A DNA stretch of 64,000 nt, taken from NCBI GenBank assembly GCA_026210745.1, contig CP110631.1, positions 2,852,001-2,916,000 of the forward strand, written 5' to 3'. Positions within the stretch are counted from its first letter, which is position 1, and the number at the start of each line of letters is the position of its first letter. Under the pieces are notes generated by a model. The model was given only the letters and a program-made list of their open reading frames with translations, did no database searches and was not told the DNA's origin. This DNA is from Exobasidium rhododendri (taxonomy: Eukaryota > Basidiomycota > Exobasidiomycetes > Exobasidiales > Exobasidiaceae). Of this stretch, positions 46,345 through 58,533 are shown piece after piece. A program made the position numbers and the translations under genes.

Positions 46345-48248
46345 ATGAGCGAACCAGAGACCAGTACATCAGTACGTGCGATACCTCAAACTGGAGAGCA
46401 CAAAGCAGGAGAGCCTAGCCGGATACGAATAGACGACGCGAAACATCCGCTCAATATTGAAGAAGGGGTAGATCATCGCTCTTACAGCAACACGAATGAT
46501 AGCTCAGCCGAGTCTGGGAGCGACTCCTATGAGACCGCAGCGCCACATCTTCCGACGGATCTAGACGCACTTTCCATCTCTCGAAATGGAAGCAGCAATA
46601 TCTCAAACCTTCACAGTACGACACATGGGGCTTCAAGGCACACATCGATCCAAGCACAGTTGACTCAGCAGGCCACTCCGGACATCCACGACACTGGCGG
46701 CAACGATGCCATGAACGTGCGAAGAAACATGCTTCTGGCAGCATGGAACGGTTCGCATCTCACAAAGGGAAGGAAGTGGGTCTTGATCCTGAGGCTGCTG
46801 ATTGGTCTGATCCAATTTGTGGCAGGTGTCACCATACTTGCCCTGCCCGCTTCTATGGGCGATTCAATGTCCACACCAGAGAGGTGCGCTCCGGAGGGCA
46901 TGTTTGTCTACTTGACTCTACACACTATCCGGGTATTCTTCTCAATCCCCATTGACGTCTATCTAGGCCTCTCACCACATCGAACGCCTCGTTCGAGAAG
47001 AGCCGGGGCAGATGGCCTGCTGGACCGAGAGCGAACACGGACAGTCGGATCCCTAACCTTGGACCGAAAGCTTAGTCGATTCAATGATCTTTTAGGATTT
47101 TGTCATGTTGTTCTCTTCATCGTCGGCAACTACACGGTCTGGACGAGCATCGAGTGTAGTCATGCGCCAGCGGAGAGTCGACCGCTGTGGATCACTTGTG
47201 TCAGTATGTTGAGTATCACCTACGTAATCATACTTGAAGTTTGCTTGATGATCTTCGTGAGTGTTTTTAGTATGAAGGGGGAGGATGAGGAGCGGCGATG
47301 CCTGACATCTTGCTTCTCAGTTGATTGTTTTCTTTCTACCCGTGCTCATTGCCATCCTACGAGCTCTCGGTCTGGCTAGTCGACTTCCGCAAGGAGGGAT
47401 CCACCCGGAGACTGGAAAGATTGCTCAAGATACAATTGATGAGCAGTCCCGACTCGTTTACTTTACTCTAGCCAAGGAGGACGAAGGCGAAGCAGTACTT
47501 GCGAGCGAAAGAGATGCAAGGACGAGTCGTGAAGATCTCGAAATCATTACTGCTCAAGGTATGCAGGAGCAAAGCAAGGATGATGACGGGATCACAGAGG
47601 CAGTCATCACACCTCTACCACTCTCTAGAAGCACGTCAATGCACAAAGAACACAATGCTGAGCCATCATCCTCTCCACAACGTCCACGAAGGAAGAGGGT
47701 GGGCGTTCTTTTTGGCTTTGGCAGGAATTCGAAAGTAAGTGATACGTCCTCGTCGACGCAAAAGCAAGATCAGAAGTGGGACGACTCTACCAAACCGCGC
47801 CTGAAATACCCCATCTACCCTGTGAGTGATAAGAGGGTTTTCGTCGTTTCCTCTTTGGCGCTCTGCTCGAGATCACGTTTGCTGAAAGCAGGACGGTTGA
47901 AATTGCATCTCACAGATTCCCGCACATCGCGCCACTTGTCCGATCTGCCTCTGCGACTTTGAGGAAATCAGCGCGGAAACGGGGAGTAGAAATACTGCAG
48001 ACGACACAAGAGGCGAGGCGGAGAAAGCGCCGCAACCACAAGGTCAAACCAGCATGAAGATGGAGGAAGAGCAGCCAGACGATGAAGTGGAGCCGCTAAG
48101 ATTGCTTCGATGCGGTCATGTCATGCACAAGAGCTGCGTCGACCAATGGCTCACGACGGTTAGTGGAAGATGCCCAGTCTGTCAGAAGCCAATAGTCACG
48201 AGTGTGCATGACAATAAAAGCGAAACGGAGACGACGGTTGCACCTTGA
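46345..48248 (+). CDS. Multi-pass membrane protein with C-terminal RING-H2 finger (probable E3 ligase)
   Basis: Three exons: 46345..47256, 47321..47821, 47916..48248, giving 581 aa. The first 130 residues are Ser-rich and cytosolic. About four hydrophobic segments follow: WVLILRLLIGLIQFVAGVTI, MFVYLTLHTIRVFFSIPI, LLGFCHVVLFIVGNYTVW and WITCVSMLSITYVIILEVCL, then IVFFLPVLIAILRAL across the first intron. A cytosolic loop has Arg/Ser-rich sequence. The RING-H2 domain is at about residues 475-560: CPICLCDFEE, an acidic insertion of about 45 residues, then LRCGHVMHKSCVDQW and CPVCQKP. The preceding IPAHRATCPIC matches a fungal group of membrane RING-H2 proteins. The substrate is unknown. An internal GTAAGT at 47734 is probably not used, since the frame continues through it. 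Confidence 0.85.
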
Positions 48249-49948
48249 GTGTGACTGTGGCATCAAGTATAGGTATGATGATGGTATCACACGCTACACG
48301 ATACTTGACCCTGCAGGATCTGTGGCTTCATCGTCATCGGGAGACAGATCGATCAGCGAAAGGAGAGGGGGGGGGGACTCGATGACGTTCGGCTCTCTTA
48401 TCATTGCAAATTCGGAATCCTGCTGCAGCGCTTTGCGGATCTGTGTTTCTTTCTTTCTTCACCCCCCCCTTAGGATGATCAGGCTATACTGCTACAACGG
48501 CGCACTCTATCTGCAAATTGCGCTCATCTGCAGAGAGAGATAGGACATTTACATTAATCTTGCTAGCCTGATTTTCTTTTCATGGCATATCAAGAGGCAT
48601 CCGGACTGCACTTGTCAGGCACACTTGTAGTTCTCTCCCTTGGCTGAAATCCCACACAATATTCCACGCTTATACTTGCTATCTTAAATGTCGGCCTCGA
48701 TCACTTCTGCGAGAGTGATGCGTCGGCTCGAGTCTTATTTCAAAGGTCGAGGATCTGTCTGTAAATAAAGTTAAGCTCTCGGGGAGAGATCGATTGTACT
48801 CCGCCAGCATAAAACGTTCAGGCAGCCAGGAATCCTTCCCCCCTCTTCACCTGCAGATTACGTCATGAGCGCTTGGATAGTCGTCACTGTGAGCGTGTAG
48901 CCACGGATACTACCTGCATTCGACAATATGCGAGCAATGGGCGTCCCGGCAGATGACGCTTCCCGCACCGTTCAATCTTAATCTCTTGCGTGCCTTTGTT
49001 ACTCTATCTTTGCGTAACGTCATTAGCGCAATCAAATTAACAAACACACCTTTACCTTTTTCTTATTAAGAGAGAAAAGAAAAAAATGGAAAAAAAAAAG
49101 AAAGTTAAAGGATCTGGTGCGTCAGGTACTAGCGCTCGGTACTTTAAGGGATTTTGATCGATGTGAGGGACCAGCGAGAATTAAGCTGTAGCAATAGAAG
49201 AATGAAAAAGACTGAAGGTAATATAAATTCGCGTGGTAATACAACAAATGCAATTTCAAACACCTCGAGGAAAGGAGATGCAAATTAATCGAGGAACCCC
49301 CATCCAAGCACTCAATCACAGCTCGCTGTTCGCTGCGACACACTAGCTTCGATTGTAGCCTTTCTCAACTCCCGCTTACCCTAATCAAGCAGCGAATACC
49401 TTACTTTGTCCCCGAAGAAGGTCACTTTAGAAGAGCGCGCACACACACACGCACACAAAGATATTCTGACCTTTGCTGTTCAGGCAGCTCTCCTCTCTCT
49501 CTCTCTCCGTCGTTTCTTTGGGCACCCCTCCCCACTGAGCCTTCTCGATGGAAACTCGGCTTAGTCGATGTAGTTCATGTACGATTTTGATCCAATCGAA
49601 GCGCGATTCGGTAATTGAAGTCCTGAACACCTTCGACCCCTTTTTATCTCTCTTTTTCTCTACTTTGCTTGATCTCACTTGACGCAGAGGTACTTAAAGT
49701 GCGAGCGGTGATTGCAGACCAAGTCAAAGACGTCTGATCCTATCGCCCTCCCCCACGAGTCCTCCAATCTCCCCCCTACTGGTGTGAGACCGTGCCAAAG
49801 AGCTCCCAGTGTCCGGCTTTCCATGATCGCTGGTAGCTCCAGACATACAGACCCATACCACCGTACGACGGCTTGAAAGCAAGCAAGCCACTTCACTCAG
49901 CCCCCGCACGCTCAACACGCCGCCAAAAGAGAAGGAAGAGACTAAGAG
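48249..49948. other. 1.7 kb intergenic region upstream of the zinc-finger gene
   Basis: The longest gap in the window. It contains G and C runs (48366-48376, 48465-48472), an A-rich stretch (49072-49105), and CA and CT microsatellites (49438-49507). The last part is likely the long leader of the zinc-finger gene. I found no tRNA or snRNA and no supported coding frame. Confidence 0.45.
49438..49507. repeat. (CA)n and (CT)n microsatellites
   Basis: CA units at 49440-49457 and CT units at 49491-49507, read directly, in the upstream region of the zinc-finger gene. Confidence 0.8.
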
Positions 49949-51763
49949 ATGTTTAAAGCGAGAAACAATTCGCGAGATGAGCCCCATTTTCACAACTATG
50001 ACGATGACTTGGTGTACCTCTCCTCTCTTCATCACCAACAATACCCTCTGCGATCGGGAGAAGGAGCGACACAAGTCCACACGTCGTGGCAAGCCTCCTA
50101 CCAACCCTCTTCGCTTCAGCAGAGAGGGATGGGCGACATGCGGTGCGACAGCGCGAACAGCTCTCCATACCACGGCAACAGCTCGTTGAACGCACTTCAC
50201 CTGGACACCTTGAGCAATAGTGACAACGTCTTCAATGCGCAGAATCATTCTTATCCGTATTACTTGGGCAATACATTCTGTCCCACCCTGCTAAGCACGC
50301 AATGGCAAGAACCGAACACGCTTGGACTGAACAGACAACCCAGGTATGAGAGTCCACGAAGCTCCCCCTACCACAACCTTCACGGAAACATGCAAGCGAA
50401 CACCACCGGTAGACACTCCGGCCAAATGGAGCAGGACTCGTCATCGGCATCGGCGTCCTTTATATCGAAGCTGAACACTACTGCTAAGCCTATTCGACTG
50501 TCGGCGACCACCACTACTACCATCAACGTCACGACGTCGACGGCCCGACCGATCCAGCAGCTCATATGGCAAAGACGACTCGAAGCAAAAGAAAGGTCAG
50601 TGGACATTTTGCAAGGTCGACAGTCTACGCCGAAGCTGCCCCTCTTTCCACCACCACCGCCGCCGCCTCCTCGTCGTCAGAATTCCTCGCAAAGAGTGGA
50701 AGGTCTGGTAGGTGCAAATATCCACATTGCTTCTTCGCCAGGCTTCTACTTTCACAGCGACTTGACTCCTTTGACGGAACCTGAAAAGATCTTCTCTAGT
50801 GAGACGTCCGCTACCCTATCTACAGAAAACTCTAGTTCGTGGTCGTCAGAAGTGAACATGACGTCCTCTGATCACCTTGGATGGGATCTCGACCCTACGA
50901 ATCCTTTCGATCGCACTTCGTGGCACAAGGCGAGGGACCTCTCGGCAAACATGTCATCACTCGTTCCTACATCCGAAAGCGACAGTAGCGATAGCAGTAG
51001 AAGCTCCAAGCAGTCGTCAATGACACCGCTGCATCTAGATGACACGTTGAGCGTATCGACGACGATCAGCGACACAGCCCGCGAAAAGTTCACCCCTCTC
51101 CTCGATTGTCCGGCGGTGAAAGTGGAGGATGCTGGTGATTTCGCCGTTGTTGATGTCGACGAAGACGAAGACGGGGAGGGGGAGATGGAGATCGAGGACG
51201 AGGAGGCAGTAGCATCAACAGAGGACCGCGATCAGAAGAAGACCGATCAGAAGAAGACCGATCAAAAGGTGACGGATCAAAAGTCGAGCAGCGTCACAGG
51301 GACAGGTGGCGCCTCTTCTCGAAAGAAGGGCAAAGCAACTCGAAACGCCGCCAAGGAGAAAGTGAAGGCAGCGGAACAGCCTAGAAGACCGTCTTCACCT
51401 CTCCTGGAATACGGCGGCTACAAAGGACACATCAGTCGAGTCGTCGCCATGAAAGGGTCCGGAGTGGACGGCGAAATAATCGATGATGACGATGATGCAA
51501 TAGCGGATGGCATAGGCGAGTCGAGACACGTTTGTCCCTTTCCGAGTTGTGAAAAGCATTTCAGCACAAGTGGCCATGCAAGGAGACACAGTCGCATCCA
51601 TGCCAGCTTGCGACCTTTTCAATGTCCACATGATAATTGCGGTGCCATCTTTACAAGAAGAGACAACTGCACTCAGCACCAAAGGACAAGGCATGTCACT
51701 CAATTGAAAGCTCATCGAATGTCACTGGAGCAACAAGAGAAGAAGAAGAGAAGTCACCGATGA
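49949..51763 (+). CDS. C2H2 zinc-finger transcription factor, Nrg1-like
   Basis: Single exon, 604 aa, ATG at 49949. Two adjacent C2H2 fingers lie at about residues 527-585. Finger 1 contains CPFPSCEKHFSTSGHARRH and finger 2 CPHDNCGAIFTRRDNCTQHQ. The TSGHxxRHxRIH and RxDNCxQHxRT elements are those of the Nrg1/Nrg2 group of yeast repressors, which control carbon source, stress and filamentation genes. A basic tail (KKKRSHR) could aid nuclear import. The rest is low complexity: His/Asn-rich N-terminus, a Pro run (PPPPPPPPRR), an acidic run (VDVDEDEDGEGEME), and a 15-base tandem repeat coding DQKKT (51230-51286). The Nrg1 link rests only on the fingers, so the target genes are unknown. Confidence 0.85.
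   Translation: MFKARNNSRDEPHFHNYDDDLVYLSSLHHQQYPLRSGEGATQVHTSWQASYQPSSLQQRGMGDMRCDSANSSPYHGNSSLNALHLDTLSNSDNVFNAQNHSYPYYLGNTFCPTLLSTQWQEPNTLGLNRQPRYESPRSSPYHNLHGNMQANTTGRHSGQMEQDSSSASASFISKLNTTAKPIRLSATTTTTINVTTSTARPIQQLIWQRRLEAKERSVDILQGRQSTPKLPLFPPPPPPPPRRQNSSQRVEGLVGANIHIASSPGFYFHSDLTPLTEPEKIFSSETSATLSTENSSSWSSEVNMTSSDHLGWDLDPTNPFDRTSWHKARDLSANMSSLVPTSESDSSDSSRSSKQSSMTPLHLDDTLSVSTTISDTAREKFTPLLDCPAVKVEDAGDFAVVDVDEDEDGEGEMEIEDEEAVASTEDRDQKKTDQKKTDQKVTDQKSSSVTGTGGASSRKKGKATRNAAKEKVKAAEQPRRPSSPLLEYGGYKGHISRVVAMKGSGVDGEIIDDDDDAIADGIGESRHVCPFPSCEKHFSTSGHARRHSRIHASLRPFQCPHDNCGAIFTRRDNCTQHQRTRHVTQLKAHRMSLEQQEKKKRSHR
51230..51286 (+). repeat. 15-base in-frame tandem repeat (DQKKT units)
   Basis: About three and a half copies of GATCAGAAGAAGACC with small changes in the later units. 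It keeps the frame of the zinc-finger gene. Confidence 0.8.
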
Positions 51764-52250
51764 TTGCAGCATCAAGGGCTACTTCTCTCCCTTGTCCCTC
51801 TCGCTTCCTCTCTTGCTTCCTTTGTCCTGATCCCTCCTGGCCGATCATCGTTATTCAGTCACCACGGTAGGCTTCTCCTCTCTCCCCCTCTCTCCCTCTA
51901 TCGGTCTGCATTTCACTGCTTGTTCACCTCCACCGCAACGTCTTCACGCTCGCCGTGCTTTTTTCGGACATGTGCTATATTGTTCCTCCTGTATAAAGTA
52001 CCCTTCTCTTGCACCGTCGCCCCCTTCGTTGGAACTAGGTTTCCCCCTCTGTATGTATACCCGAATCGAGCTATCGCATTACTTGTCACCACGCCACGAA
52101 GAGTACTATCAGAGCACACAAGAGTGAATGCGCCGGCCAGCCGAACAACACTACACTGCACCACTGAGTACCGTTTCATTTCAATATCTCGTACCACTTC
52201 TTTCTTTTACAAAGGAGTTGAAGACGATCGGGTGGCGTGCTTGGTCCAGA
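51764..52250. other. Convergent intergenic region
   Basis: Shared 3' flank of the zinc-finger gene (+) and sec24 (-). It is CT-rich at 51776-51905. I see no gene in it. Confidence 0.45.
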
Positions 52251-55200
52251 TCACCAACCCCTCCACAGACTGCTGTGCTCTGAATTGTCATCACTCTTGG
52301 TGTTCCCGCCTCCACCTCCGCCCGACATCTCAGTTGTGATGATGCGATGAACGTGGCAAAGCTAAGCAGCCGCGCATCAGTAATCGCCAGCTCTGTCAGT
52401 GCAATGACTACTCTCAAATCACTCACGTAGTCCACATAAGACATGGCATCATTGTTCTGATCTTCCAACAGGCTGTTTGCTAATTCCACCTCAGCTTAAC
52501 AGGAGGAAGAAAGGGTTAAGCATATCGCTACCAATCGTACACGGCGCAATCCGTTCCCCACACTCACTGCCATCTCTATTCTGTCGAGCAATGAGGACAG
52601 ACAGAGTAGGTTTGTTTCTCTGTCGGGCAAAGTCATTGACAAGGTTACGGACTTGGCTCGACAGCTTCGTCGGCAGCTTTGGTAAGGCAGTCTTGGGAGA
52701 GGGGATTGCGTCCCGTTAGCTAATGAACAAGGGAAGCACACCTTCCATCCCGTAATCAGACTCACCATACGAGGGTCTAGCTCGTCTAAGCTGCTCACGC
52801 CGTACAAATCCTCCAGGAGCTTCCCATTCACATTGCTACCGATCCAAAGCAGGCAGTACTCGCCATTCTCTACCAGGTATACTCCGTGAGATTCCATTCG
52901 CAAGTAGCTTGGACGGAGTAGAGGTGGACTCTTGATCCTCTTCGTCAAGAATTGTGGGTGACCATGTTCGATCGGTTCGCCGTCTTTTTCTTGTAGGTTG
53001 TGCAGTGCAATCATACGAGGATAAAGTAGACTCATGATCGCTCCGCACCCTACTCCCCGCAAGAAACGCATAAAGTACGTTCGCACATCACTAGTGACAT
53101 TACCGCCCTTGATCGCTTTGCTCTTGTTGATGCCCAGCACGTACAATGGCAGCAATTTGAAGCTCTCCGGTAGGATGAGCTGACCAGGACTCGTGCTCGA
53201 CGCGCAATTCCTGCGGTAGGCCAGCAGAATCTTGACACATCTTTCCGTCAACATGTGGCGGACATCTTGGAGTGTCTTCGTTTGCGCCAGCGTAACACTG
53301 CTCTTCGTCAAGTACGTCATCGTCGAATCGAGATCAGCATATCGGAATACGTTGCCCAAGAGGGAAGTGATTGGGACGGCAATATTACTGCATCGAACTC
53401 TTCGCTCGCCATCCGCGCTCGTGTAGAGTATGGCAGATTGAAAGTGAGCCTCCGTCTTTTCATCTAACTTGCCTTCGTGCTTGAAAGCGGCAACAATGGC
53501 CTTGTCTGCGTCAATGCTCGCCAATTCCAGATCGGTCGTATTCCTCATGAAGAAATTGCCGAAATGATCTGTGACGTGAAGTCCGTTGGAGCATCGGACT
53601 CGCATGGTTGCATTATAGCCAGACTCTCGCAAGATTGTCCTCTTGATCTGCGAGTCCAGCCGTAATCGATCTCGCACAATGTCGAAACGAGGATGAAAGA
53701 ACAGCTCTCCTCCTGTCAAACCTGTCAAAGTTCCGATCGTAGCCACGTCAATGTATTGTGATGGAAAAAAGAAGACGTTGATGCCGATGCCTGCATCCAC
53801 ACATTCCTCTGCTACTCCTCGGTAGAACCCGTCTTGAGGTGTGAAGAGTTGCTTCTCCTTGTCGGTACCATACAGCTTTGTGTCTTCGCGGTGCTTTAGA
53901 CTACCTGGTCCGACGGTCGGAATCGTCGATAAGAAGACGTTGCACTGTCCACCGATGGTGCTGAGCGCTGCCTGCGCACCTCTGATGGCAGCACCCAAAG
54001 CTGCTTCTGCGACCAGGTTCTCAGCAAAAATCGTTGGAAGATTCTCCAACAAGCTCTCAATCACCGTTCGGCTCTCCCAAGGATCAGCCAAGAGCCCTTC
54101 ACTCAACGGTACAAAAGGCTCATCGATGTCGGCAACAACTAACATTTGAGCGTGATCCAGATGTGGTAAGAGATTGTAGAAGTGCAGAGACCGATCGAAA
54201 GTAACGATTGCCACTCTACTTCCATGGGGAAGGCCATAGCCCGGTCCCATGGTACCACTATCTCCCTCTTGTCCTTTATCCTCTGTGTCTATCTCATCTT
54301 GCCTCTCCTTTGTCCCGTACAGTGCTTCTCTGATGCTGTCTAGTGCTGCTTTCAGACTTCCCGATCGGACAGACGAAAAGCTGACGTCGATAGCAAAGAG
54401 ATAGGTGAGTGGTCTTGGAGCTCGAACCACAGTACGGCCTTGACCGACGCTGAAATTTCCCAACGCTTCGCTAGCCACCTTTGTAGCCATCTTTGCTGCT
54501 TGCCCACCTTGCCCACTGAGACCCATCGTGCTACCTTCAAATTGACCATTGTTCTTCTCGTCTGCCTTTGGACTCAATTGAGCAGTCTCTGTCATGGTGT
54601 TCGCTGGTGTGGCAGGAAGTAGTAGACTGGCAGGCGGTGCGCTTTGAACGGCCCAGTACTCTTTTGGTACCTTGAATTCAATCGTGCCTCTGCTCAATTC
54701 AAATCTTTGGTCAAAGTCGATTCGACGTCCAGACATGTCCAGGTTGCAAAAGTAATCTGCTGCTACCTCTGTTGCTGTACCACACAGATTGCAAGCCCAC
54801 TTCTGACCCCCTTCGATGAAGATTGCCCAAGGGTTGATATAAGCTCTGCACCGCTTACATCTAGGTGGTCCGGAGGGTCCGCATTCGACAATCGGGATTG
54901 GAGCTTCTTCCAATCTCTGTTGCGCAAACGGTTGAATGACAACAGCAAGAGGAAGATGAGAAGTTGCTGCTAACTCTTCCGAATAGGGCATACTGTACGT
55001 TGTGAGTCGCATGTGTTTTGGCGAGCAATTGCCTGACACGAAAAAAGACGAAGGGGAAAAGAGGTGATCAGCAAATTTCTCATAGGCAGCCCCGAGCTTC
55101 TTGCTCTTGCAGTCACCTTGATCAATAGCGGCGAAATCAGTCGTACTAAGTGGCAGGCCTCCTCTGCCGCATGTCTCGAACCACTCCTTGTCAAAGAAGT

Positions 55201-56256
55201 CTTGATCATTGTCCATAGCTTCGACTGGGCTAGGGATCTGATCGGGATCAATTTTGTTTCTAGGACCTGGGAATCGCTGACCAGCCGAATGAGGAGGTTG
55301 ATTGATTCCGGGCGTCTGTGGCCCAGGCGCACCAGGTTGGATAGGGATGTTTTGTGAGAAGCCTACTGCATTCCTAAATTCGGCTTGCATTTGCGCATGA
55401 TTTTGAGCAGCATGTTCCGCACTGAGAACATTTCGCTGTCCAGGTATTTGATCTAAGGCAGCATCATTATTTCCTTCCAGTTGATCGTACTGCGCTACTC
55501 GTGCTGCCGCAGCTTGTTGCCATGCTGGTTGATTACTCTGATTCATCGGCACTTGTCCGCTGCCCATTTGTTGAGACGAACCGTTCCAAGCGCCGTTCGT
55601 TGGGTCCATAGCAGGAGGAGCATCATCATGATGGTATGCTCGAGCGCTTCTCTTTGACCGATTCGCAACAGACGTCGCGCTCGTCTCTGGAGGCTGTGAT
55701 TGGTCTGCTCCTACACTCATCGCCCCCATCTGGTTAGTGAAAGAGGAGTCTATCATCCCACCTGCTGACATTCCTGCAGATATCCCAGCAGGAGACAAGC
55801 CAGGGCGTGCTTGAAACATCCCGTTCTGATTGCTCGGTGCGACACCCATCGGTGGTCGAGGCTGTTGTTGTGCCTGCTGGTGTTGCATTGGCGCTTGCAT
55901 CACTCCAGATCGCATGTTCTGTTGCGAAGGGCCAGACATGGGCATGCCAGGTCTCACTTGCTGCTGTTGCATACCCAACGGCGAAGGCCCACCTGGCCTA
56001 GAGAATTGTGAGCCTGGAGGGGCTGGTCGTCCTGCAAAAAGGAGAGGCCATAGTTAGTATATATATTCGGTCGCTTCCTTATGGCTCCTCGCACTCTCAA
56101 CTCACCTTGGAAGCTTTGTCCACCTTGCATGGGAGGCCTGCCTGGTACTGGAACACCTCCTCCTTGATGCTGCTGAGGAGCTTGCTGATTGTTTGGCGCA
56201 GAGGGCATGCCATAGGGAGCCCTTTGACCTTGGTAAGGAGGCTGAGGGCTAGCCAT
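52251..56256 (-). CDS. sec24: COPII coat subunit Sec24
   Basis: Five exons: 56256..56106, 56031..52766, 52691..52568, 52494..52427, 52361..52251, giving 1239 aa. The N-terminal about 300 residues are Pro/Gln/Gly-rich, as usual. Then come the zinc-finger domain CKRCRAYINPWAIF and CNLCG, the trunk (PLTYLFAIDVSFSSVRSG), the beta-sandwich and helical parts, and the gelsolin-like domain (HGVYLVENGEYCLLWIGSNV). The last three small exons restore the conserved C-terminus: VLIARQNRDGS, then SYVDYLCHVHRII, ending in a Gly/Ser tail. Sec24 binds cargo signals during vesicle budding from the ER together with Sec23. The SYVDYLCHVHR motif is split by an intron at TAC, and the reconstruction across three introns supports the exon model. 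It is divergent from the permease gene. Confidence 0.94.
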
Positions 56257-56738
56257 ACTTTAGATCACTTGCCGATTCAGTGTTCGTATAAAGAGAATTA
56301 AAGGGAAATGCGGTAGCTGACACTCCAAGTCGATCAATGTGCTTGATTGTACCGCTTCTAGCCTCTTTATTCACCTCTCACTTGGGTGCCTGCAACAACA
56401 ACAGAAGGAATTTGGCTAAAGACAGTCGTCACCTGGAGCAGCTTTGGCGTAGATCCGACTCTGTATGTCCTAGCCCTGTTGTTACACGCTCCGCGCAGAC
56501 GTGGCTGGAGTGGTATCCTGTGCAGGCCACGTGTATTGTACTTGGACCGTGCACGACATGTACTTCCACAATTTGAAATCGCAACAGAAGAAACTCAGTT
56601 GGAAAGACTGCCGAGAAATTCCCTTCTGGGGGGGGTGGCGATCCCTGTCGCGGTATCGGGGCTGTTCTGTCTTGCTAGTCTATACTTTATTTGATAACAT
56701 GTGCCCTCCTTCTCATCAGTCAATCATCAGTCACAGCA
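56257..56738. promoter_or_regulatory. Divergent promoter region, sec24 / permease
   Basis: 482 bases between divergent starts. I see no gene and no clear TATA box. It has a G run at 56626-56635. Confidence 0.45.
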
Positions 56739-58533
56739 ATGACGGGAGACCCAGCGATCCTAGCCGGGCGCACGGAAGGGGACGTGGGAAGTGATGATCT
56801 TGAAAAAGAAGTAGGGACGGCACAAGAAGAAGAGGTCAAGGAAGATAACCAGGCGATTGTGTCATCAGACACGTCGAGTCACTATTCCTACAACCTTGCC
56901 GCTCTCACCGATGAGAAGCAAAAGAAGTACGTGGAGAAGAACAAGGTCTTGCGCAAGCTGCAGCGATTGGCTGAAATCCTTTCTCGCTTTCAAATCGAGG
57001 GAATCGGTATCGTCCCTCTAACGCTCGAGCAAAGGAAGGCGACGCAATGGTGGAGCCCCGGACTACTCTGGTTTAGCGCCAATGTTAATGGTGAGAAGGA
57101 TGCGAAGTGATTTCAGATGTAGAGCAAGCAGAGTCGCTCGCTTACGCTTTCTTTTGCATTTCTGGTGTCAGTGTTGACATTCTCGGGTGGTACTCTTGCA
57201 CCAACACTGGGTCTAGGAATGGTTTCGTCTCAGATCACAATCCTACTCTTCAGCTTCTTCCTCTCGCTGCCTGCCGCTTACTTTTCTACCTTTGGTCCGA
57301 AACTTGGCATGAGGCAAATGGTACAATCTCGCTACTCCTGGGGGTACTTTCCCACCGCCTTGCCATGCCTCTTGAATGCTCTAGGTATGATCGGCTTTAT
57401 AATTCTCAACACGATCCTGGGTGGTCAAACGCTGAGTGCCGTGCCCAAGAACGACAAGCTAAGCAACACGGTAGGAATCGTCATTATTGCGGTAGTCTCT
57501 TTGATTGTCTCCTTCTCTGGCATCAAAGTCCTGTGAGTTTAGAAGTGGGTGTCTATGCCTTCCGCCATATTTACCGATACTTTCCCGCATTTCTCACATT
57601 TCCATCAACAGTCACTGGTTCGAGCGATGGATTTGGGCACCCGTCCTTGTCTGCTTTGTCATCTTGGTTGGTGTTGCCGGCACAGGTCCTCAAGGCCTTC
57701 ACATCCCCTCCAACGAGGAACCCCTTTCCGCTCAAGCTGTCTTGGGTATGGGTGCTATTGTTGCCGGATACCTCGTCTCTTGGTCGCCTTTAGCTTCCGA
57801 CGTCACTCATTACCTCTCGCCGCAAGTCTCGTCCTACAAGATCTTTTCGTCCGTCTTTCTGGGTTTCTTCCTGAGCACCGCTCCTTTCATGATGTTAGGC
57901 GCAGCGTTTGCCATCTCTGCTCTGGACAACGAAGCTTGGTCGTCCGCTCTCCTTACCAGTAACGGGTCGCTTTTCAGCCTCATCTTGTCTGGACCTGGAG
58001 GCGTGGGCAACTTTGGTCGATTTATCACAACTCTTCTTGCTCTTTCCGTCATCGGGAACATCGCTGCTACGTTGTACTCCTTTGGCCTTACCCTTCAGAC
58101 TCTCGTGCCCTTTTTGGGATACGTTCCTCGATTCATTTGGCCCGCAGTTGCTACTGCCATAGCACTACCACTTGCGATAGTCGGAGCCAGCCACTTCTAC
58201 TCCACCCTCAGTAACTTCACCGCCGTGCTGGGATACTGGGCTTCACTTTTCGTAGCTGTAGTCTTGATGGAGCATGTCGTGATCCGGAAAAGGCACTTTC
58301 CGCTTTACGACGCCTCAGCGTGGAATGATTGGAGAAGACTACCACCTGGCATCGCCGCTCTCTGCAGTGCACTTCTCTCCGTTGGTCTCATTGTGCCCAG
58401 TATGGATCAAATCTGGTATACCGGTCCCATTGCCAAGAAAACGGGAGATCTCGGTTTCGAGTTAGGCTTTGTCCTCTGTGCGCTTCTATACATACCCCTC
58501 CGTTTACTGGAGAAGCACATCTTCAAGAGATAG
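56739..58533 (+). CDS. Purine-cytosine permease, NCS1 family (Fcy2-like)
   Basis: Three exons: 56739..57090, 57172..57532, 57612..58533, giving 544 aa. About a dozen hydrophobic segments follow an acidic N-terminus of about 85 residues. NCS1 family signs: FQIEGIGIVPLTLEQRKATQ and WWSPGLLWFSANVNV before the first helix, SRYSWGYFPTALPCLLNA, and GYLVSWSPLASDVTHYL. These match fungal FCY2-type H+ symporters that take up cytosine, adenine, guanine and hypoxanthine across the plasma membrane. Substrate preference cannot be read here. Both introns (donors GTGAGA and GTGAGT) join in phase, giving NVNVLTFSGG and VLHWFERW. Confidence 0.92.

Noticed and set aside
47734-47821. Possible extra intron starting at GTAAGT in the membrane RING gene
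   Set aside because: The frame reads through to a sequence that joins well with the next exon (KYPIYP then IPAHRATCPIC), so the later donor at 47822 is preferred.
49724-50248. 174-codon minus-strand frame over the zinc-finger gene start
   Set aside because: It overlaps the 5' end of a well supported gene on the other strand and its product has no family features.
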